This document shows, one piece after another, positions 43,359 to 52,162 of a DNA stretch of 64,000 bases. Both the position numbers and the translations under genes were made by a program. Origin of the DNA: SIG440 sp045586925 (GTDB lineage Bacteria > Bacillota > Clostridia > Monoglobales > Monoglobaceae). The first letter of the stretch is position 1; every line of letters starts with the position of its first letter. Below the pieces are notes generated by a model. The model ran no database searches. It had not been told where the DNA came from and was given only the letters and a program-made list of their open reading frames with translations. The stretch lies in assembly GCA_045586925.1 (NCBI GenBank), contig JAZNBG010000035.1, positions 59,052-123,051 of the forward strand. The letters are read 5' to 3'.

Positions 43359-44975
43359 ATGATGAAAGAATATCCGCTTTATAATGCTCCAATGATTGAG
43401 AGTCTTAAGCATCTTATCGAATACGCTGCGGAAAATTATGGTGAAGACCCCGCTTTTACATTTGAAAGAGATGGTGAAGATATTACTGTTGACTTTATCC
43501 GTCTTAAAAATGACATCTATGCTCTGGGTACATATTTCTACAGTCTTGGTCTTAAAGACGGCGATAAAATCGCGGTTATGGGTGAGAATAGCTATGAATG
43601 GGTTATCACATACTTTGCTGCAACAAATGGCTCTAATGTAATTGTGCCAATTGACAAAGAACTTGGCGCACCTGAAGTTGCAAACCTTATAAAAAGCAGC
43701 GGAGCAAAGGCGTTTGTTTATTCCAATGCAAAGGAAAAGATTATTGATGAGGCAAAAGGTGATATGCCCACTGTTGAACATTACATCCCAATGAGTGAAT
43801 TTGGCGATATTATTGCAAAGGGCAGTGAAATGATTGAGGCAGGCGACGATTCTTTTGAAAAGAACGAAATTGACCGAGAAGCGTTGTGCACAATTATTTA
43901 TACATCGGGCACAACGGGCGATCCTAAAGGCGTTATGCTAAATCAGAGAAACCTTGCGTTTGATATGGTAAACAGTTGCCGTAATTTTCTTGAACCTGCC
44001 GGAACCGTTGTTGTATTGCCTTTGCACCATACATTTGGATTTATGGCAGGTATTTTATGTCAGATTCATCGTGGCTATCCTGTTTATATCAACAACAATC
44101 TTAAGAATGTTCTTAAGGATATTCAAAAAGCAAAGCCTTATCACATCAGTGTTGTTCCGTTGTTTGTTGAAACATTCTACAAGAGTCTTTGGAGAACAGT
44201 AAGAAAGCAAGGCAAGGAAAAGCTTCTAAAAACATTGATTAAGATAAGTAATGCCTTAAGAAAAGTCGGAATTGACCTTAGACGTGTTCTTTTTAAATCT
44301 GTTAAGAAGGGGTTTGGCGGCAATCTTGAAATGATTATTGCAGGTGGAGCGCCGCTTGATCTTAAATATGCAAAAGGATTTGAGGATTTGGGTATTGCTC
44401 TTATAAATGGCTACGGCATAACCGAATGTTCGCCTATCGTATCTCTTGACAGAAACAAAAAATACCTCTTTGGTGCGGCAGGTGTTCCTGTACCGGGCAC
44501 AGAGGTAAAAATTTATAATCCCAATGAGGATGGCGAGGGTGAAATTATTGTCAAGGGCGACCATGTAATGATGGGATATTACAACAACCCCGAGGCTACC
44601 GAGGCAGCCTTTGTTGATGGTTGGTTCAGAACAGGTGATATCGGTACAATTGATGAAAACGGATTTGTTCATATCACCGGCAGAATTAAGAATATCATTA
44701 TTCTCAGCAACGGCAAAAACGTATACCCCGAAGAAATAGAAACAGTAGTTCTGCAGCAGGTAGAAGGGGTAAACGAGATTGTGGTATACGGCGAAGACGA
44801 CGTCATCTGTGCTGAAATTTATACGGAAACTCCTGAAGAACAGGAAAGAATTAAAAAGGATGTTCAGGCTCTTAATGCAACACTTCCTCCAATGAAGCAG
44901 ATAAAGAGGATTCATTTCCGTGATAAAGAGTTTGAAAAGACAACTACTAAGAAGATAAAAAGATTTGCCCGTTGA
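43359..44975 (+). CDS. Long-chain acyl-CoA synthetase (AMP-binding)
   Basis: About 538 residues, ANL superfamily. AMP-binding P-loop YTSGTTGDPKGVM, adenylate motif GYGITECSP, GWFRTGD, and hinge GRIKNIIILSNGKNVYPEEIE. The C-terminal Lys region KTTTKKIKR carries the expected catalytic Lys. Activates a fatty acid or related acid. Start chosen at 43359, 12 bases after AAAGG; a GTG at 43332 is the alternative. The substrate is not readable. Confidence 0.9.
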   Translation: MMKEYPLYNAPMIESLKHLIEYAAENYGEDPAFTFERDGEDITVDFIRLKNDIYALGTYFYSLGLKDGDKIAVMGENSYEWVITYFAATNGSNVIVPIDKELGAPEVANLIKSSGAKAFVYSNAKEKIIDEAKGDMPTVEHYIPMSEFGDIIAKGSEMIEAGDDSFEKNEIDREALCTIIYTSGTTGDPKGVMLNQRNLAFDMVNSCRNFLEPAGTVVVLPLHHTFGFMAGILCQIHRGYPVYINNNLKNVLKDIQKAKPYHISVVPLFVETFYKSLWRTVRKQGKEKLLKTLIKISNALRKVGIDLRRVLFKSVKKGFGGNLEMIIAGGAPLDLKYAKGFEDLGIALINGYGITECSPIVSLDRNKKYLFGAAGVPVPGTEVKIYNPNEDGEGEIIVKGDHVMMGYYNNPEATEAAFVDGWFRTGDIGTIDENGFVHITGRIKNIIILSNGKNVYPEEIETVVLQQVEGVNEIVVYGEDDVICAEIYTETPEEQERIKKDVQALNATLPPMKQIKRIHFRDKEFEKTTTKKIKRFAR

Positions 44976-44978
44976 CGA

Positions 44979-45240
44979 TGCTGAAAATTTTCAGCCATCT
45001 TGCACGATTTCTGCACACTCGCATACACAAAGTATAGCCTCGTGTTTGAAATCGCACAATCTGAGCTAAAAATTTTGCGCATCGGGAAGTAAAAATTGTG
45101 AGCAGTTTTGCACGATCTCTGCACACTCGCATACACAAAGTATAGCCTCGTGTTTGAAATCGCACAATCTGAGCTGAAAATTTTGCGCATCGGGACGTAA
45201 AAAAGGTGAGCAGTTTTGCACGATTTTTGCGTATTTACAC
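44979..45240. repeat. 108-bp tandem direct repeat, about 2.2 copies
   Basis: Begins with a near-palindrome GCTGAAAATTTTCAGC (44979-44994). The anchor TTGCACGAT recurs at 45000, 45108 and 45216, giving a 108-base period. Copies 1 and 2 differ at few positions over most of the unit (shared stretch GCATACACAAAGTATAGCCT); copy 3 breaks off after about 20 bases. It fills the space between the acyl-CoA synthetase and ung. Confidence 0.85.
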
Positions 45241-45260
45241 AAAAAGAGGTGAATCCAACT

Positions 45261-45929
45261 ATGGTAAACATAGGCAACGAATGGGATAAACTTTTAGAAG
45301 GCGAGTTTGAAAAGGAGTATTACTTAAAGCTCCGTAGCTTTTTGGCAAAAGAATACAAAACAAAAACGGTTTATCCCGATATGTATGATATTTTCAATGC
45401 GTTAAAATATACATCTTACAGTGATGTTAAGGTGGTTATTATCGGGCAGGACCCATATCACGGTGCCGGACAAGCTCACGGACTTAGTTTTTCGGTTAAG
45501 CGTGGGATAGAACAACCTCCGTCACTGAAGAATATTTTTAAGGAAATTCACGATGATTTGGGGATAGAGATACCCAATCACGGGCAGCTTACACACTGGG
45601 CACAACAGGGGGTGCTTTTACTCAATGCAGTGCTGACAGTTCGTGCAGGTGAGGCAAACAGCCACAAAGGTATGGGTTGGGAAATCTTTACTGACCGCAT
45701 CATTGACTTGCTTGACAAAAGGGAAAAACCAATGGTGTTTTTGCTGTGGGGTGCAAATGCCCGACAAAAGAAGCGGTTTATTACAAATCCTAATCACAAA
45801 GTTCTGGAAACTGTTCATCCCAGCCCTTTGTCTGCATACAATGGATTTTTTGGTTGCAAGCATTTTTCGTTGGCAAATGAATTTTTGAGGTCGTCGGGAC
45901 AGGAGCCTATTGATTGGTGTCTGGATTGA
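45261..45929 (+). CDS. ung: Uracil-DNA glycosylase
   Basis: 222 residues, family 1 UDG. Catalytic water-activating motif GQDPYHGAGQAHGLSFSV and DNA-intercalating HPSPLSAYNGFFG. Start at the ATG at 45261 with AGAGGTG; an upstream in-frame ATG lies inside the repeat block. Removes uracil from DNA in base excision repair. Confidence 0.97.
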   Translation: MVNIGNEWDKLLEGEFEKEYYLKLRSFLAKEYKTKTVYPDMYDIFNALKYTSYSDVKVVIIGQDPYHGAGQAHGLSFSVKRGIEQPPSLKNIFKEIHDDLGIEIPNHGQLTHWAQQGVLLLNAVLTVRAGEANSHKGMGWEIFTDRIIDLLDKREKPMVFLLWGANARQKKRFITNPNHKVLETVHPSPLSAYNGFFGCKHFSLANEFLRSSGQEPIDWCLD

Positions 45930-45957
45930 TATTTTTGTATGAAAGGAAAGAAAAGTT

Positions 45958-46704
45958 GTGAGAGATAGAATAGAAATACTTGGAGTGAAAGTAGACAGAG
46001 TGACTTATGATGAGGCTCTGAATATTGCCGAAGGTTTTGCAAAGGAAGAAGGGGTTTCTGCAATTTTTACCCCGAATTCTGAAATCGTAATGAGTGCTCA
46101 GGATGATGCCGAGTTGATGACTATTTTAAATAATGCCGATATGTGTACAGCAGATGGCGTCGGTATAGTGTATGGTTCAAGAATTTTAAAAGATCCGGTT
46201 CCTGAGCGTGTTGCAGGTTTTGATCTTGTGTGTGGTCTTCTTGAACGGGTGTCAAAAACAGGCGGAGGGGTGTTCTTCTTTGGCGCAAAGCCCGGTGTTG
46301 CCGAGATGGCGAAAGCGAAGATGGAAGAAAAATATCCTGGTCTTTCGGTTGTGGGTTGCCACAACGGATATTTTAAGCCGGAGGATGAGGCGGAAATTGT
46401 TAAGCAGATAAACGAATCAGGAGCAAAAATCCTTTTGGTATGCTTGGGAGCACCCAAACAGGAAAAATGGATTGCCTCGCACAAAGATGAACTTAAAGTC
46501 AACCTTTGTATGGGTGTTGGCGGAACTCTTGATGTTTTTGCAGGCGTTGCTAAACGTGCCCCTGAAATTTTTATTAAGCTAAATCTTGAATGGGCTTACA
46601 GAATTTTGAAAAATCCTTCATCCCGAATGAGCAGATTTGCTGCTCTTCCTAAATTTGTTTTAAAAGTTTTTAAGGAAAGAATCAAAAAGAGTTTTAGAAT
46701 TTAA
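45958..46704 (+). CDS. tagA: WecG/TagA/CpsF family glycosyltransferase
   Basis: 248 residues, GT26. Conserved TPNSEIVMSAQ, TADGVGIVYGSRIL, FFFGAKPGVA, VCLGAPKQEKWI and GVGGTLDVFAGVAKRAP. In teichoic acid synthesis TagA adds ManNAc to undecaprenyl-PP-GlcNAc; this copy could act there or in another surface glycan. The basic C-terminus associates it with the membrane. GTG start with GAAAGGAAAG. Confidence 0.9.
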   Translation: MRDRIEILGVKVDRVTYDEALNIAEGFAKEEGVSAIFTPNSEIVMSAQDDAELMTILNNADMCTADGVGIVYGSRILKDPVPERVAGFDLVCGLLERVSKTGGGVFFFGAKPGVAEMAKAKMEEKYPGLSVVGCHNGYFKPEDEAEIVKQINESGAKILLVCLGAPKQEKWIASHKDELKVNLCMGVGGTLDVFAGVAKRAPEIFIKLNLEWAYRILKNPSSRMSRFAALPKFVLKVFKERIKKSFRI

Positions 46705-46718
46705 ACGGGGGGAGTTTA

Positions 46719-47747
46719 ATGAAGTTTATAAAGGAAAAAGCAGATTTTGACCTAATCAGTTTTGGTGAGGTAATGTTAAGACTATCGCCTCCTGGGAAGG
46801 ATAAGATTTCGCAAAGCGAAAGCTTTGAAAAAGCTTGCGGCGGGTCAGAGTTTAATGTGGCTTCAGGAGCGGCAAACCTTGGTATAAGAGCGGCAATTGT
46901 GACAAAACTGCCGCGAAATAAAATAGGGCATTTTATCTCACGCAGAATCAGATACGGAAACGTATCGGACGATTATGTTGTTTGGGATGAGTCCGATGAA
47001 AAACGATTGGGTATTTATTATTATGAGAGTGGTGCTTATCCAAGAAAGTCAGCGGTAGTGTATGACAGAACAAATGCTTCGGTATGTTCACTTGGAATTG
47101 ACGAAATTCCAGAAGATATATGCAAAAAAACAAGAATATTTCATATAAGCTCAATTTCGTTGGCACTTGGGCAGAAGCTGCGTGAAACGGCGCTTTTGCT
47201 TATAAAACGAATGAAAGAAAGTGGTGCAGCAATCAGCTTTGATGTCAATTACCGCGCAACACTATGGAGCGAGGAAGAGGCAAGAGGCGTCATCAAGGAA
47301 ATTCTTCCGCTTGTCGATATTTTGTTTGTGTCGGAAGAAACTTCGCGCAGAATGATGCAAAAGAGTGGTACTCTTGATGAGATAATGAGAAGTTATGCTG
47401 ATGAATATGGCTGTAGCATAGTAGCAACAACAAGACGAAAAGTTGTAAGCCCGACAAAACACAATTTTGGGTCAAGAGTTTATTATGATGGAAAATTCTA
47501 TGAAGAGCCACATTATGAAGGAATTGAGGTCATTGACCGTATCGGCAGTGGTGATGCATATGTTGCAGGAGTGCTTTACGGAATTCTTTCGGGAAACAAA
47601 ATTGAAGATGCAGTATCTTATGGCAACGCTTTGAGTGCAATAAAAAATACAGTTGCAGGTGATATGTCAATAAGCTCTATTGACGAGGTAAATCTGGTTA
47701 TAAAAGCACATCGGGCAGAAGGCGTACAAGATGAAATGTCAAGATAG
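46719..47747 (+). CDS. PfkB-family sugar kinase
   Basis: 342 residues, ribokinase fold. N-terminal DLISFGEVMLRLSPPG and GSEFNVASGAANLG; C-terminal anion hole and catalytic Asp in DRIGSGDAYVAGVLYG. The start resembles 2-keto-3-deoxygluconate kinases, but no KDPG aldolase or uronate gene is adjacent, so the substrate is open. Ribosome site GGGGGGAG. Confidence 0.88.
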   Translation: MKFIKEKADFDLISFGEVMLRLSPPGKDKISQSESFEKACGGSEFNVASGAANLGIRAAIVTKLPRNKIGHFISRRIRYGNVSDDYVVWDESDEKRLGIYYYESGAYPRKSAVVYDRTNASVCSLGIDEIPEDICKKTRIFHISSISLALGQKLRETALLLIKRMKESGAAISFDVNYRATLWSEEEARGVIKEILPLVDILFVSEETSRRMMQKSGTLDEIMRSYADEYGCSIVATTRRKVVSPTKHNFGSRVYYDGKFYEEPHYEGIEVIDRIGSGDAYVAGVLYGILSGNKIEDAVSYGNALSAIKNTVAGDMSISSIDEVNLVIKAHRAEGVQDEMSR

Positions 47748-47785
47748 AAAAAATAATACATTTGTTATAAAACGGGGGGAATATT

Positions 47786-48331
47786 ATGCTGTATATGTTT
47801 TTGGCAGACGGATTTGAAGAGACTGAGGCAATAGGCTGTCTTGATGTTCTTCGGAGAGCTGAGATAGAGGTTAAGATGGTTGGAGTGACTGACAAGGACG
47901 TTACAGGCAGTCACGGAGTGTGTGTTGCGACAGATGTTTGTGTTGATGATATTTCTTTTGATGGCTTAGAGGGTGTTATTTTACCCGGAGGTATGCCGGG
48001 GACAACAAACCTTCAGGCAGACGACAGGGTTATAAATGCGGTGAAATATTGTGCCGAGCACGGCAAACTGATTGCGGCAATATGTGCGGCTCCTATGATT
48101 CTGGGGCAGCTTGGTCTTCTTGATGGAAAGGTGGCAGTTTGCTATCCCGGTTTTGAGGAGCATCTTAAAGGTGCAACGGTGGATGCAAATGCCTTGGTTG
48201 CAATTGACGGCAATGTTATTACTGGCAAGGGTGCAGGTGCAGCAATGCTTTTTGGCGCAAGAATTGCAGATTGGTTTAAGGCGGGTGCAGGTCAGGAAAT
48301 ACTTGACCAGATGCAACACCCAGTAGTATAG
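47786..48331 (+). CDS. DJ-1/PfpI family protein
   Basis: 181 residues. DJ-1-like Rossmann fold with the reactive Cys in AAICAAPMIL (nucleophile elbow), FLADGFEETEAIG start and LPGGMPGTTNL. Family members act as deglycase/glyoxalase or chaperone; clostridial copies lie near many genes. No direct clue here. Confidence 0.92.
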   Translation: MLYMFLADGFEETEAIGCLDVLRRAEIEVKMVGVTDKDVTGSHGVCVATDVCVDDISFDGLEGVILPGGMPGTTNLQADDRVINAVKYCAEHGKLIAAICAAPMILGQLGLLDGKVAVCYPGFEEHLKGATVDANALVAIDGNVITGKGAGAAMLFGARIADWFKAGAGQEILDQMQHPVV

Positions 48332-48343
48332 GATTGAAAATTG

Positions 48344-49255
48344 ATGACAGAGAAAAAATATGAACTGAGAAAACAAATAAAAAGCGTACGGTGGATGATT
48401 TTCTGGGTAGTGCTGGCACAGTTTGCGGCAGAGCTTGTTGTAGGGGCAGTATTTAGTTTTATGGAAAATCCCCCGCACGAATATATACGCATTGCAGTTG
48501 TTGAGCTTTTGGCAATAGGTGTGCCCATAATGGTGTACGCCCGGTCTATCTGGAACAGCAGTGTCAGCGAGGCTAAACGTGAATTTTGGATGAATCCATG
48601 CAAGCCTTATTGCATTTTGCTTGCGGCTTTGCTGGGTGTTTTCGGTCAGTTTGTGATGATACTTCTTAATATGCCTGCCAATTTTTTAACCCAAACGGTG
48701 TTAAATCAAACCTTCGAAGATGCAATACCTATGGCGTTAAGCCAAGGCGAGGTGCTTATTGGTATTGTTGCGGTGGTAATTATCCCTGCAGTTTTAGAAG
48801 AATTCTGGATGCGTGGGATTATATTTTCGGCATATAACAAAAGCAATACACTTGCGGCAATTTTTTTTACCAGTCTGATGTTTGCATTCCTTCATCTCAG
48901 AATTAATGAGGCGCTGGGATTTTTGTTTATGGGAATAGTTGCGTCAGTTGTACTGATAAAGAGTAATTCGCTTTATGCCGCTATGGTTTATCATGGCTTC
49001 AGCAATCTGACAGCCCTTTTGCTTGGAGGATTTATCCTGCCGTATGTAATAGATTATATATGGGTAGTTTTTATTATAGCTGTACTTGGCTTTGCTTTGT
49101 TTTTTGTTTTAATTCTGTTGCAAAAGAACAAAATGGCAATGCACAGAAATTTCAGGGCAGGCACACTGGTATTGAATAGCTTGTTCAGTATGCCTATAAT
49201 TTTGAGCATTGCAGTTGTAATAATAAAGTATTTGCTGATAAATGTTATAGGATGA
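48344..49255 (+). CDS. CPBP-family intramembrane protease
   Basis: 303 residues, about eight membrane helices. Abi/CPBP motif EEFWMRGIIFSAY (paired Glu), FAFLHLRINEALGF and a later VYHGFSNLTALLLGG with His, the expected glutamic-protease residues. Substrate unknown. Starts at the ATG at 48344, 9 bases after AGGA. Confidence 0.88.
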   Translation: MTEKKYELRKQIKSVRWMIFWVVLAQFAAELVVGAVFSFMENPPHEYIRIAVVELLAIGVPIMVYARSIWNSSVSEAKREFWMNPCKPYCILLAALLGVFGQFVMILLNMPANFLTQTVLNQTFEDAIPMALSQGEVLIGIVAVVIIPAVLEEFWMRGIIFSAYNKSNTLAAIFFTSLMFAFLHLRINEALGFLFMGIVASVVLIKSNSLYAAMVYHGFSNLTALLLGGFILPYVIDYIWVVFIIAVLGFALFFVLILLQKNKMAMHRNFRAGTLVLNSLFSMPIILSIAVVIIKYLLINVIG

Positions 49256-49261
49256 TTTGCG

Positions 49262-50299
49262 ATGAGAAGAATAAAAGCCAAAATAAAAAAGTTCTCTCCT
49301 GTGCTGTATGGTGCGTGCATCGTAGCAGCTGTATTTGTGGTATGGATTGTGTCGGTTTTAGTTGATGTTTTTGGTATGGGTCTTGGACGTGGAAGGGAAG
49401 TTATGGTTACAATCCCTCATGGTGCAACCCTTAGTGAAATTTCCGAAATTCTGAAGGCAGAACGAGTGATAAAACATCCACTTTTGTTTAGCTTGCGTGT
49501 AAAGGTGGCATCGGATGATTACGTTTTTCAGCAGGGGGGACACCTTATAGGCAAAAGTCTGAGCTATGGCAGTATTGCGCGAGAGCTTACCTGTGCTCCG
49601 GATGTAAATATTGACGAAACAATAAAGGTTCTTATCCCGGAAGGCTATGAAGCATGGCAAATAGCTGAAACTCTTGAGAAGGTGGGCTTGGCTGACAAGG
49701 AAGTTTTTTTAAAAGAACTTGATGAGGGCAACTTTGACTTTGATTTTATATCTCAGATTGAAAGACGTGAAAACCGTCTTGAGGGCTATCTTTTTCCGGC
49801 GACGTATGAGTTTGCCACTTGGGAAACCGAACGTGATATTATAACAAAAATGCTGAAGGCATTTGAAAACTATATTCTTCCTGTATATAAGGGAGCGAAA
49901 ACAGACTACACCCTTGATCAGGTGATAACTTTTGCGTCAATAGTAGAGCGTGAGGCGGCAAACGATTCTGAACGCGACAGGGTTGCGTCTGTTTTCTACA
50001 ACAGAATGGAGAAGGATATGACACTTAGCTCCTGTGCAACGGTGCAGTACATTATTAAAGAAAGAAAACCGATTTTAAGCAATTCGGATATAAAAATCAA
50101 ATCTGCATACAACACTTATATCAATAAAGGCTTGCCAATCGGACCGATTGCATCGCCGGGGGTAAATTCGGTTAAAGCGGTTCTTTACCCTGAGGAGAGC
50201 GATTATCTGTATTTTGCGGCACGGCCCGACGGTAGCGAAAATGTTTTTTCACGTACCGACAAAGAGCATTTGCAAACGGTACAAATGTTGCAAAGATGA
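49262..50299 (+). CDS. mltG: Endolytic murein transglycosylase MltG
   Basis: 345 residues. One N-terminal membrane segment (about 14-36), LysM-like part, then the YceG domain with the catalytic Glu in ASIVEREA and GYLFPATYEF, GLPIGPIASPG. Cuts nascent glycan strands. It starts 6 bases after the protease gene and is followed by an O-methyltransferase gene, the usual Firmicutes order. Confidence 0.95.
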   Translation: MRRIKAKIKKFSPVLYGACIVAAVFVVWIVSVLVDVFGMGLGRGREVMVTIPHGATLSEISEILKAERVIKHPLLFSLRVKVASDDYVFQQGGHLIGKSLSYGSIARELTCAPDVNIDETIKVLIPEGYEAWQIAETLEKVGLADKEVFLKELDEGNFDFDFISQIERRENRLEGYLFPATYEFATWETERDIITKMLKAFENYILPVYKGAKTDYTLDQVITFASIVEREAANDSERDRVASVFYNRMEKDMTLSSCATVQYIIKERKPILSNSDIKIKSAYNTYINKGLPIGPIASPGVNSVKAVLYPEESDYLYFAARPDGSENVFSRTDKEHLQTVQMLQR

Positions 50300-50333
50300 A
50301 ATTATAAAGGGTGAAAAGAGGTAGCTTTGTCCA

Positions 50334-50996
50334 ATGAAAGCTTGGATTGAAGAGGATAATATAAATTATGAATACATAATCCGTTATCTGAGGGATACTA
50401 TTCCTGAGAGTACGGGACATATTGCGGAGATGGAGCGGTTTGCCAAGGCTAATGATGTACCTATTTCACAGCCCGAGAGCATCAGACTGGTGGAGGTGCT
50501 GCTGAAAATTGCCAATGCCAAAAGAATTCTTGAGTTGGGAACAGCAATAGGTTATTCAGCAATCAGGATGAACAAGGCCTGCGGTGCCGAGGTTGTAACC
50601 GTTGAACTGTCGGATGAAATGGCGGATATAGCAGAAAAGAATTTTGAAATCGCAGGGGTTTCGCAAAAAGTTACACTTCTTCGTGGTGATGCACGTCAGG
50701 TTGTTTCTCAAATGCCAGGCGAAGAGGTTTTTGATGTGATATTTGTTGATGCGGCAAAAGGTCAGTATATGGAGTTTTTCCCTCATTGTGACCGCCTTTT
50801 GAAAAAGGGTGGAATACTTATTTCTGATAACGTTCTTTATAAAGGAATGACAGCAAATGACGAACTTGTGGTAAGACGCAAAATCACAATTGTCCGTAGG
50901 CTTCGCAAATATCTTGAAATGCTAAAGGAAAACAAAGGTTTCAGCACAGCATTGTTGCCTATAGGGGACGGTGTTGCGTTAAGCTTTAAGGAGTGA
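50334..50996 (+). CDS. SAM-dependent O-methyltransferase (YrrM-like)
   Basis: 220 residues, family 3 O-methyltransferase. SAM loop LELGTAIGYSAIRM (about 66-79), VTVELSDEMADIAEKN, DVIFVDAAKGQY and ISDNVLYKG with metal ligands. In Bacillus, the yrrM gene near mltG encodes tRNA hydroxyuridine methyltransferase TrmR; synteny favours that role. Confidence 0.9.
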   Translation: MKAWIEEDNINYEYIIRYLRDTIPESTGHIAEMERFAKANDVPISQPESIRLVEVLLKIANAKRILELGTAIGYSAIRMNKACGAEVVTVELSDEMADIAEKNFEIAGVSQKVTLLRGDARQVVSQMPGEEVFDVIFVDAAKGQYMEFFPHCDRLLKKGGILISDNVLYKGMTANDELVVRRKITIVRRLRKYLEMLKENKGFSTALLPIGDGVALSFKE

Positions 50997-51001
50997 AAAG
51001 G

Positions 51002-52123
51002 GTGATCCTACAAAATGATAATCTGAATAAGCATAAGGATTTTAAAAAGAACTTTGATTTTTTATTGTTCTTTTTAACTTTAGCGGCTTCGGTTTTTGGT
51101 ATTATAATGATTTCAAGCGCATCGCCAACACCGGGCAGACACGTGGCAGTTCAGCTTGCGGCGCTTGTTTTGGGCATTGTGCTGATGGGTGTGCTGATTG
51201 TTCTTGATTACGAATATCTTGCGGGAATTGCGGGTTATTTGTACATCGGGTCGATTGTGCTTTTGATTTTGGTGCTTATACCGGGCATTGGCACCTATGA
51301 TAACGGTGCCCGCAGCTGGTTTCGCTTTGGACCCATTGGTATTCAGCCTGCCGAGATTGTGAAGATAGCCTTTATAGTTACATTTGCCAAGCACTTGTCA
51401 GAGGTTGATTATCTGGTTAACCGTCCAAGAAACGTGCTGTTTCTGCTGCTTCATTCTGGAATTTTAATCGGGCTTATTCTGCTGCAGCCTGACTTTGGTA
51501 CGGCTGTGGTTTTTGGTTGCATTGTAATTACTATGCTGTTTACGGCAAAAATAAGCTGGAAATATATTGGTGCAGGTATTGGTGCCATAGCTGCGGCTGT
51601 TCCTGTGGCGTGGTTTTTTGTTTTCGAGGAGTATCAAAAGAACCGAATTATAAACCTTTTTAACCCTGAAAATGACCCATCAGGTACGGGATATCAGGTT
51701 GCTCAGTCAAAATTGGCAATCGGGTCAGGACAGCTTTTCGGCAGTGGTCTTTATCAGGGCGGCAGTCAGCAAAGCAATTTTCTTCCTGAAAGACACACGG
51801 ACTTTATTTTTTCCGTTGTATGCGAGGAACTTGGCTTTATCGGGGCGCTTGTGGTGGTTGCTCTTCTGGTTGCGATAATTGTAAGATGTATTATGATAGG
51901 TATGAATGCCCGCAACAATCTTGGTATGTATATTTGTATGGGTGTTGCAGCTATGTTCACATTCCATCTGGTTGAAAATGTAGGTATGTGCATAGGCATT
52001 ATGCCGGTTACTGGAATCCCGTTGCCGTTTTTCAGTTACGGTGGCTCGTCTCTGCTTACAAATCTTGTAGCTGTGGGGATGGTACTCAATGTCAAATACC
52101 GAAGTAAGGTTATAAATTTCTAA
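51002..52123 (+). CDS. rodA: FtsW/RodA/SpoVE family glycosyltransferase
   Basis: 373 residues, about ten membrane helices. SEDS signatures ARSWFRFGPIGIQPAE, LQPDFGTAVV, the extracellular catalytic-loop region with LPERHTDFIFSVVCEELGF, and TGIPLPFFSYGGSS. Length and motif set fit RodA. Start at the GTG at 51002, 8 bases after AAGGAG; the GTG at 50993 overlaps that site. No adjacent pbp2. Confidence 0.92.
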   Translation: MILQNDNLNKHKDFKKNFDFLLFFLTLAASVFGIIMISSASPTPGRHVAVQLAALVLGIVLMGVLIVLDYEYLAGIAGYLYIGSIVLLILVLIPGIGTYDNGARSWFRFGPIGIQPAEIVKIAFIVTFAKHLSEVDYLVNRPRNVLFLLLHSGILIGLILLQPDFGTAVVFGCIVITMLFTAKISWKYIGAGIGAIAAAVPVAWFFVFEEYQKNRIINLFNPENDPSGTGYQVAQSKLAIGSGQLFGSGLYQGGSQQSNFLPERHTDFIFSVVCEELGFIGALVVVALLVAIIVRCIMIGMNARNNLGMYICMGVAAMFTFHLVENVGMCIGIMPVTGIPLPFFSYGGSSLLTNLVAVGMVLNVKYRSKVINF

Positions 52124-52127
52124 AGTA

Positions 52128-52160
52128 AAAGGGGCTGTTGCGATAAACAACAGCCCCTTT
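52128..52160. terminator. Bidirectional terminator between rodA and the P-type ATPase
   Basis: AAAGGGGCTGTTG, loop CGATAAA, CAACAGCCCCTTT: 13 perfect pairs. Confidence 0.9.
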
Positions 52161-52162
52161 GA

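Noticed and set aside
44912..45277. A 121-codon minus-strand frame with 36-residue repeats.
   Set aside because: It is the translation of the 108-bp tandem repeat running into the antisense end of the acyl-CoA synthetase; no ribosome site, biased Cys/Phe/Arg composition.
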